This document shows, piece by piece, positions 1-4,789 of a stretch of DNA of 5,664 nucleotides (positions within the stretch are counted from its first letter, which is position 1; each line of letters begins with the position of its first letter). This stretch comes from Thermoflexibacter sp. (GTDB lineage Bacteria; Bacteroidota; Bacteroidia; Cytophagales; Thermoflexibacteraceae): NCBI GenBank assembly GCA_025455345.1, contig JALOMS010000393.1, positions 1 to 5,664 on the forward strand. Direction: 5' to 3'. The notes beneath the pieces were generated by a model that was not told where the DNA came from, did no database searches, and saw only the letters and a list, made by a program, of their open reading frames with translations. The position numbers were made by a program, and so were the translations under genes.

Positions 1-24
1 AACAATGAAAAGTAATAGCTCATT

Positions 25-32
25 TAGATTTG
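25..32 (+). promoter_or_regulatory. Possible -7 promoter element upstream of the phosphodiesterase gene
   Basis: TAGATTTG matches the Bacteroidota -7 consensus TAnnTTTG exactly. It lies 104 bases before the ATG at 137, so a transcript from it would carry a leader of roughly 95 bases that contains the whole duplicated leader element. The expected -33 TTTG would fall at the very edge of the window and is not seen. An eight-base pattern with two free positions is common in AT-rich DNA, so this is only a candidate. Another possible -7 element, TATAGTTC at 92-99 inside the repeat, is a poorer match. Confidence 0.25.
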
Positions 33-58
33 ATGGAAAATAAGCTCATTCATAAGCC

Positions 59-139
59 AAAACTTCACCAAAACTTAAAACTTGCGTAAGGTATAGTTCC
101 ATTTTTTGTGTTTTCTTTGTAGAAAAACTAACAAACATG
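59..139 (+). repeat. Duplicated leader element, copy 1 (ends at the gene's ATG)
   Basis: The 78 bases before the ATG at 137, with the ATG itself, recur almost unchanged at 3665-3745 in the same orientation. The first 26 bases (59-84) are identical in both copies, as is the final AGAAAAACTAACAAACATG. The middle differs by a few substitutions and a compensating one-base offset, so both copies have equal length. Within it the heptamer AAAACTT occurs three times (59, 70, 77), and this pattern is also conserved in copy 2. Here it is the immediate 5' leader and translation start region of the exported phosphodiesterase gene. Its role (promoter, RNA leader or dispersed repeat) is not known. Confidence 0.85.
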
Positions 140-1030
140 AAAACGCAATACTTATTTTTCCTTTTGGTATTTTTATCTTCTTTTTCTTTCGCACAAACTA
201 CTGATAACAAGCATATTATCGTCATAGGCATAGATGGATTAGGCGCGAAAGGGGTAATGGACGCAAAAACTCCTGTGTTGGACTCTTTGATGAAAGTTGG
301 CTCTTATTCACTCCAAGCAAAGGCAGTGATTCCTACGGTAAGCTCTCCGAATTGGGCTTCTATCCTGATGGGCGCAAAGCCAGAAAGTCATGAAATTACC
401 TCTAATGCGTGGAAAAGAAAGGATATTGAAGAAAAAACCTACTGCAATGGTAAAAAAGGCGAAACTTACCCTACCATCTTCAAAGTCATTCGCGAGCAGT
501 ACCCCAATGCAGATTTGGCTTGTTTCCACGATTGGGACGACTTTGGGCGGTTGGTAGAGCAGGGAGTTCCCACGATTTTGGCAGATACCAAGGGCGAAGA
601 CAAGACCTTAGCAGAGGCAAACAGGTATGTTTTGGCTAATAAACCACTTTTTACCTTTATCCACTTAGACCATGTCGACCATGCGGGGCATGACTTTGCT
701 TGGGAATCGCAAGAGTACATCAGGGCAGTAGAAAAGACCGACAAAATGATAGGAGAGGTCATAGAAACATTAAAACAAGCACAAATCCTTGAAAATACGA
801 TAGTTATTATCGTTTCTGACCACGGAGGCAAGGGCAAAGGGCATGGCAAACTTTCCCCAGAAGAACTGACAATTCCCTTTATTATTGCAGGGCAAAATAT
901 CAAGAGAAACAATGAGTTACCCCAAAAAGTGAGCAATGCGGACGTTGCCCCAACGGTTGCCTATCTCTTAGGTTGCAAGATTCCAGAGTGTTGGACGGGA
1001 AAAGCAGTAGTGGAGGTGATGGAAAAGTAG
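137..1030 (+). CDS. Exported alkaline phosphatase family protein (phosphodiesterase/nucleotide pyrophosphatase type)
   Basis: A metal-dependent phospho- or phosphodiester hydrolase of the alkaline phosphatase superfamily, most like the NPP (type I phosphodiesterase/nucleotide pyrophosphatase) branch; the substrate cannot be read from the sequence. Residues 1-19 are a signal peptide ending S-F-A, with Gln20 as likely mature N-terminus, so it acts in the periplasm or outside. The expected two-metal site is visible: Asp33 in GIDGL, a nucleophile position at Ser69 in PTVSSPNWAS (NPP enzymes usually have Thr in TxPN), Asp181 and His185 in DHAGH, Asp228-His229 in SDHGG, and His236 in GHG. At 297 residues it is a compact, single-domain form. 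The ATG at 137 fits the signal peptide and lies at the end of the duplicated leader. The next gene starts 89 bases downstream from an apparent promoter of its own, so this is probably monocistronic. Superfamily is secure; exact activity is inferred. Confidence 0.9.
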   Translation: MKTQYLFFLLVFLSSFSFAQTTDNKHIIVIGIDGLGAKGVMDAKTPVLDSLMKVGSYSLQAKAVIPTVSSPNWASILMGAKPESHEITSNAWKRKDIEEKTYCNGKKGETYPTIFKVIREQYPNADLACFHDWDDFGRLVEQGVPTILADTKGEDKTLAEANRYVLANKPLFTFIHLDHVDHAGHDFAWESQEYIRAVEKTDKMIGEVIETLKQAQILENTIVIIVSDHGGKGKGHGKLSPEELTIPFIIAGQNIKRNNELPQKVSNADVAPTVAYLLGCKIPECWTGKAVVEVMEK

Positions 1031-1047
1031 AAATTCAACAACCTTAT

Positions 1048-1079
1048 GAATTGTCAAGAATTGTTCTATATTTGTCAAG
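1048..1079 (+). promoter_or_regulatory. Promoter and probable operator of the AraC-type regulator gene
   Basis: TATATTTG at 1067-1074 is a perfect TAnnTTTG -7 element, placing the transcription start near 1081, about 40 bases before the ATG at 1120. No good -33 TTTG is present at the usual spacing, as expected of a promoter that needs an activator. TTGTCAAG occurs twice as a direct repeat (1051-1058 and 1072-1079, 21 bases apart), with a related TTGTTC at 1061. The three TTGT motifs are thus 10 and 11 bases apart, one helical turn each. Direct repeats two turns apart suit an AraC-family dimer, so self-regulation by the gene product is a reasonable inference. It is not proven. Confidence 0.5.
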
Positions 1080-1119
1080 TAAAAAAAGATAAATTATTTG
1101 ATAAAAGTTAGAAATACTA

Positions 1120-2127
1120 ATGACACATCTTGTTACTTTATTTAGTGCTTTTGCCTTGGGGCATAGTATTTTTTTAAGTTGGTGGAGTTGGCAAAAAGCC
1201 TCAAAAAAAAATGCTTATCTTTTCCTTTCTTGCCTTTTGTTTGCTTTGGCAATACGCTTATCAAAATCTATACTCATTATCTTTTTCCCTCACGTACCTT
1301 TCTTCATTCCTGCGGTTGGCTTAATAGGAATGTCGTCTATTGGTGTATTTTTGTGGTTTCATGTTCAAACTTTATTACACGCTCATTTTCAATGGAATAA
1401 AAAAAGATATTTACATTTTTTGCCTTCTCTTATTATTACAGTTTGGCTACTTTTCTCTCCCTCTGACATGATTATTTTTTATCAATATTCCTTTACAGCT
1501 TTGCAAATACTTGTATATCTACTTATTACTATTTATAATCTCTACCGTAAACCTACTTTATTTCACAAAAATAAGCAATGGTTTTTAGGGTTACTGGGAG
1601 GCATTTCTCTTATTTGGATAGTTTTTTTCATGCAACTTTTTATAAATTCTGCTCAAATTTACCTTTTAATTACAGTTACTGCCTCTTTTGTGCTGTATGG
1701 TATTAGTTTTTTAGCTATTCAACAACAAGAAAAGCTGTTCCAAGTGCCTTCTATTGAAGAAAATAAAGAAGTATTAAATAAAATAGGGGAAAGTTTAAAA
1801 TACCTTTTAGAAAAAGAAAAGTTGTACAAAGACCCTTCTTTTTCAGTTCAAAAATTGGCAGAACTACTCCAAACGCCGCCGTACTTGGTTTCTAAGGCTA
1901 TTAAACAATGTTTTCAAAAGACCTTTCCAGAATTAATGACCCAATTTCGTATGCGTGAGGCAGAAGAGTTACTCTGTTCCATTAATTATCAGCACCTTAG
2001 TATAGAAGGAATCGCACAGGAATGTGGCTTTCGTTCACCCTCAGCATTTTATAACGCCTTTAAAAACTATCACCATACAACTCCTGCGGCTTTTCAAAAA
2101 GCAAATAAAAAGAGTGGAGTTTCTTAG
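1120..2127 (+). CDS. Membrane-anchored AraC-family transcriptional regulator
   Basis: A transcription factor with an integral-membrane sensor half. Residues 1-200 hold about seven hydrophobic segments (roughly 2-21, 31-56, 61-86, 97-113, 117-141, 153-175 and 178-200). A short charged linker (about 201-235) follows, then an AraC/XylS-type DNA-binding domain at about 236-330. The first helix-turn-helix is around 241-263 (FSVQKLAELLQTPPYLVSKA). The second is around 293-326, with the family signature GFRSPSAFYNAFKNYHHTTP matching GFxSxSxFxxxFKxxxGxTP. This layout is frequent in Bacteroidota, where the membrane half is thought to sense a ligand in or near the membrane; the ligand here is unknown. 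The ATG at 1120 gives a complete first helix and sits about 40 bases below a good promoter. The gene is very AT-rich with many T-rich codons, as its membrane half requires. It is flanked by two exported hydrolase genes, either of which may be a target, but the TTGTCAAG repeat of its own promoter is not found before them. Confidence 0.9.
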   Translation: MTHLVTLFSAFALGHSIFLSWWSWQKASKKNAYLFLSCLLFALAIRLSKSILIIFFPHVPFFIPAVGLIGMSSIGVFLWFHVQTLLHAHFQWNKKRYLHFLPSLIITVWLLFSPSDMIIFYQYSFTALQILVYLLITIYNLYRKPTLFHKNKQWFLGLLGGISLIWIVFFMQLFINSAQIYLLITVTASFVLYGISFLAIQQQEKLFQVPSIEENKEVLNKIGESLKYLLEKEKLYKDPSFSVQKLAELLQTPPYLVSKAIKQCFQKTFPELMTQFRMREAEELLCSINYQHLSIEGIAQECGFRSPSAFYNAFKNYHHTTPAAFQKANKKSGVS

Positions 2128-2136
2128 AAAAACTCC
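2116..2136 (+). terminator. Weak hairpin over the end of the regulator gene
   Basis: GGAGTTT (2116-2122) and AAACTCC (2130-2136) form a 7-bp stem with a 7-base loop that contains the TAG stop codon. It is followed by A-rich rather than T-rich sequence, so it is not a standard intrinsic terminator. It may mark the 3' end of the transcript, or may be chance. Confidence 0.25.
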
Positions 2137-2219
2137 TAAAATATAAAAAATCCTCTTCTAATTCTCAAAATCAGGAGATGTACCTCAAAAATTCTTACTT
2201 TTTTTCAAAAATAGACCAC

Positions 2220-2227
2220 TACGTTTG
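2220..2227 (+). promoter_or_regulatory. Candidate -7 promoter element of the PDZ-hydrolase gene
   Basis: TACGTTTG is an exact match to TAnnTTTG and lies 52 bases before the ATG at 2280, giving a predicted leader of about 45 bases. A T-run at about 2199-2205 occupies the -33 region, but no TTTG is present. The rest of the 152-base gap after the regulator gene is AT-rich and shows no other gene or RNA. This suggests the hydrolase gene is transcribed on its own. Confidence 0.4.
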
Positions 2228-2279
2228 ATGAAAATTTATAAAAAAATTAATTCAAAACTCAATTAAAATTCATGGTCTT

Positions 2280-3590
2280 ATGAAAAAAATAATAGTATTA
2301 TCATTTCTACTCATTTGCGTATTTCCTGTTTTGGGGCAACCTCTGATAGGCGGCTTGGCAAGACAAGCAAACCTTGAAATGCGTATGAAATTTACTTCCC
2401 CTAATTTGGCTACCATTGAAAAATTGACTGCGGGGGGCATGGCAGAAAGAGGGGGTTTACGTATTGGTGACCAAGTCCAAGCAATTAATGGCAAGGGTTT
2501 TAGCAATAGAATTTCTCTGGCGGGTATGCTTGCTGGGTTAAAAGGAGGAATTTCTTTGAAATTGAATATTTTAAGGGGAAATAAAGAAATGGAAATTACC
2601 TACACTCCCCTGTCTAAATCTTTGGAAAATCCGCCTCAATCTATCATAGAATATGGTAATCTGACTCTTCGCAACGGACAAAAAGTACGCACCATCATTA
2701 CAAAGCCTAAAAATAAAATAGGGAAATTACCTGCTATTTTCTTGGTACAATGGCTTTCGTGCAGTTCCGTAGAAATTGTAGGTGAACCTTCTGATGGTGC
2801 GGACTTATTAATAAAACATTTTTCGCAACATCCTGATTTTGTGATGATGAGGGTAGAAAAGTTAGGCGTAGGAGATAGTGACGGAAGTTGCGCTGACTGC
2901 GACCTGAATACAGAAATGGAAATGAATAAAATAGCTTTGGAATACCTAAGAAAAAGAGAAGACGTTGATAATAATCATATTTACTTACTTGGGCTTAGCC
3001 TTGGAGCAGGGCTAAGTGCAGTATTGGGGCAGAGTCAAAATATCAAAGGTTATATTGTTTCAGGAGCATGTACGGTAACATGGTTTGAACACATGATGGA
3101 ATTAGAACGCCGTCGCTTGGCTTTTTTAGGAGAGAGTTTCCCTCAAATCAATGCCAAAATGAGCGGCTATGCTACTCTTTATCAAAAATATTACATAGAA
3201 CAAATGACTCCAGAAGATGTCATCAAACAGCACCCTTCGTTAAAAAATCTTTGGTACGAAGACCCTCAACATCAATATGGCAGACCTGCTCAATTTTATC
3301 AACAAGTGCAAGCATTAAATTTTGAGAAAGCGTGGTCAGAGATAAATGTACCTACTTTGGTAATTTATGGAGAGTATGATTGGATTATGGGACTTGCAGA
3401 CCATGAAAAAATAATAAAGTTAGTCAATCAAAATGGAGCAAATTTAGCGGAATTATTTGTGCTTCCAAAAGCTGACCATAATTTACAAATATTTGAAAGC
3501 CAACAGAAAGCATTTGATGGAGAAGGGGGAATGTTACCCAAGAATTTAATTGAAGTAGTAGAAAATTGGTGGAGGAAGCAAAAGGATTAA
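2280..3590 (+). CDS. Exported PDZ domain plus alpha/beta-hydrolase fusion protein
   Basis: A secreted serine hydrolase, probably an esterase or peptidase of the alpha/beta-hydrolase fold, with an N-terminal PDZ domain. Residues 1-19 form a signal peptide, with Gln20 the likely first mature residue. The PDZ domain spans about 36-108, with the typical stretch GGMAERGGLRIGDQVQAING (52-71) that forms part of the peptide-binding module. The hydrolase domain follows from about 130. It shows GVGDSDGS at 196-203, a nucleophile elbow GLSLG with Ser240, a probable acid Asp367 in YGEYDW, and His400 in ADHN, which complete a catalytic triad in the normal order. Between the elbow and the acid, about 265-350 is a helical, charged cap-like insertion. 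Cys161, Cys204 and Cys207 lie close to the expected active-site face and could form a disulfide in the periplasm. The start is fixed by the signal peptide. The triad is a family-based inference; the substrate is unknown. PDZ is usually joined to trypsin-like or S41 proteases, so this pairing is less usual. Confidence 0.9.
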   Translation: MKKIIVLSFLLICVFPVLGQPLIGGLARQANLEMRMKFTSPNLATIEKLTAGGMAERGGLRIGDQVQAINGKGFSNRISLAGMLAGLKGGISLKLNILRGNKEMEITYTPLSKSLENPPQSIIEYGNLTLRNGQKVRTIITKPKNKIGKLPAIFLVQWLSCSSVEIVGEPSDGADLLIKHFSQHPDFVMMRVEKLGVGDSDGSCADCDLNTEMEMNKIALEYLRKREDVDNNHIYLLGLSLGAGLSAVLGQSQNIKGYIVSGACTVTWFEHMMELERRRLAFLGESFPQINAKMSGYATLYQKYYIEQMTPEDVIKQHPSLKNLWYEDPQHQYGRPAQFYQQVQALNFEKAWSEINVPTLVIYGEYDWIMGLADHEKIIKLVNQNGANLAELFVLPKADHNLQIFESQQKAFDGEGGMLPKNLIEVVENWWRKQKD

Positions 3591-3600
3591 AATATTTCAG

Positions 3601-3643
3601 ATTTTCCCAAGTACTTGGTCTGCCACCGATTACTTGGGAAAGT
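3601..3643. repeat. Inverted repeat with nested 12-bp palindrome between convergent genes
   Basis: TTTCCCAAGTA (3603-3613) is the exact reverse complement of TACTTGGGAAA (3631-3641), and the stem extends by a G-U and an A-U pair to 3601/3643, around a 17-base loop. The left arm overlaps a perfect palindrome, CCAAGTACTTGG (3607-3618), so TACTTGG also occurs as a direct repeat (3612 and 3631). It starts 10 bases after the PDZ-hydrolase stop and could act as its terminator, or as a shared one with the convergent glycosyltransferase gene. Neither strand has a T-run directly after the stem, so a protein-binding site is an alternative reading. Confidence 0.6.
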
Positions 3644-3664
3644 AAAAAATCAAAATTTGGGTAG

Positions 3665-3745
3665 AAAACTTCACCAAAACTTAAAACTTGTGTAAGGTAT
3701 AGTTCTGTTTTTATCTATTCTTTGTAAGAAAAACTAACAAACATG
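3665..3745 (+). repeat. Duplicated leader element, copy 2 (orphan)
   Basis: A second copy of the 78-base leader plus ATG found at 59-139, in the same orientation and of the same length. It keeps the three AAAACTT heptamers (3665, 3676, 3683), the GTAAGGTATAGTTC block and the AGAAAAACTAACAAACATG end. Unlike copy 1 it leads to no recognisable gene. The frame from its ATG runs about 51 codons to a stop near 3898, has no signal peptide or family likeness, and is antisense to the 3' end of the glycosyltransferase gene. The bases just after the two ATGs share only a short ATACTT block. Any transcript starting here would run against the glycosyltransferase message. Confidence 0.85.
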
Positions 3746-3781
3746 GACAGCGATACTTGTAATTTTTCTGATAAGCTAATT

Positions 3782-4789
3782 TTATTCATTAGTAAGCAAA
3801 ATATCTGTAAGTATTTGAATGTCAATATTTTCTGCACATTTGAAGTGCTTTTTAGGGCAATGTTTGTGTCCATGCAATCCGCAAGGGCGACAAGCTAACT
3901 GCTCCTCTATCTGAACGATATGCGAGATAGTAGATAGGGGAGTAAATCCAAATGCAGGTATAGTAGAGCAAAAAATAGCACAAGTAGGGGCATTAACCGC
4001 AGAAGCAAGGTGCATAGGAGCAGAATCATTTACATAATTCATCATTGCGTCGCGCATGAGAGCCGCAGAGGTAAGCAAATTGAATCGACCACAAAGATTT
4101 TCTATTTTTCTTTCTTTATCTTTTGCTGTTATATGCTTAATGATTTCTTCACAAATTGCGCTATCTGACTTACTACCAAGCAGATAACAATTGATTTCTT
4201 TAGGTAGAGAGAGAATAAGTTCTACCCATTTATGCTTAGGAAATTGCTTCGTAAACCATACAGAAGTAGGAGCAATGCAAATATAGGGGGACTTTTTCCA
4301 GACTTGGGCTTGGGCTTCGTCATAAGCAGTAGGATATAAGCGAGGTTTGAGAGCTTCTGCGTCTGTAAACTGAGTGATAAGAGATTGATTGCGTATTACT
4401 TCGTGTGTGCCATTTCCTATTTGATGTACATGCTTATAGGTAAATCTAAAAGAAAAGATATTGTTCTGAAAACCAACTATTTGCTTAGCATTGGAAAGAG
4501 CGGCAAATAAGCCCATAGACGCAAACCTTTGAACATTTACTACCAAATCATAGTGTTCTTGGCGTATGGATTTGAGCAATACCCACCAATTTTTGTATTT
4601 ATCTTTTTGTTTGTCCCAGACCCAGACTTTATTCAATATAGGATGCCCCACCAATAGACTTTCATTCCCTTTTCTTAACAAAAAATCTATTTGGCTGTGT
4701 GGATAGTAAGCATATAATTTTTCTATCAAAGCAGTCGCCAAAATCACATCTCCAATAAATGCGGTCTGAATGATTAAAACTTTTTGCAT
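3782..4789 (-). CDS. Family 9 glycosyltransferase (heptosyltransferase-like)
   Basis: A GT-B fold sugar transferase related to the ADP-heptose:LPS heptosyltransferases, acting at the inner face of the cytoplasmic membrane in building lipopolysaccharide core or another surface glycan. The N-terminal acceptor domain opens with FIGDVILATAL (11-21), where Asp14 corresponds to the catalytic Asp of the WaaC type. The donor-binding half has TSVWFTKQFPKHKW (175-188), equivalent to the PGSxWxTKxWP motif, and NDSAPMHLASA (254-264), equivalent to NDSGPMHLA with Ala in place of Gly. Near the C-terminus is a cysteine and histidine cluster, CRPCGLHGHKHC...C (Cys300, 303, 311, 318), of the kind that may bind metal. 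At 335 residues it is of normal family length. The ATG follows the TAG stop of the transglycosylase gene without a single base between, so the two are surely one transcript and may be translationally coupled. The sugar and acceptor are not readable from the sequence, so no gene symbol is given. Confidence 0.9.
   Translation of the reverse strand: MQKVLIIQTAFIGDVILATALIEKLYAYYPHSQIDFLLRKGNESLLVGHPILNKVWVWDKQKDKYKNWWVLLKSIRQEHYDLVVNVQRFASMGLFAALSNAKQIVGFQNNIFSFRFTYKHVHQIGNGTHEVIRNQSLITQFTDAEALKPRLYPTAYDEAQAQVWKKSPYICIAPTSVWFTKQFPKHKWVELILSLPKEINCYLLGSKSDSAICEEIIKHITAKDKERKIENLCGRFNLLTSAALMRDAMMNYVNDSAPMHLASAVNAPTCAIFCSTIPAFGFTPLSTISHIVQIEEQLACRPCGLHGHKHCPKKHFKCAENIDIQILTDILLTNE

Noticed and set aside
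1..43. Possible tail of an upstream gene (frames ending at TAA 13-15 or TAA 41-43)
   Set aside because: Only a few codons are in the window and neither frame shows anything recognisable, so no gene can be supported.
17..50. Direct repeat AGCTCATT at 17-24 and 43-50
   Set aside because: Eight bases in AT-rich DNA at 26-base spacing, with no further similarity around it; likely chance.
466..936. Long open frame on the minus strand inside the phosphodiesterase gene
   Set aside because: Shadow of the plus-strand gene, which has a signal peptide and complete metal-site motifs.
3743..3898. Short open frame of about 51 codons starting at the ATG of leader copy 2
   Set aside because: No signal peptide, family motif or homology visible, and most of it is antisense to the conserved 3' end of the glycosyltransferase. 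Treated as chance.
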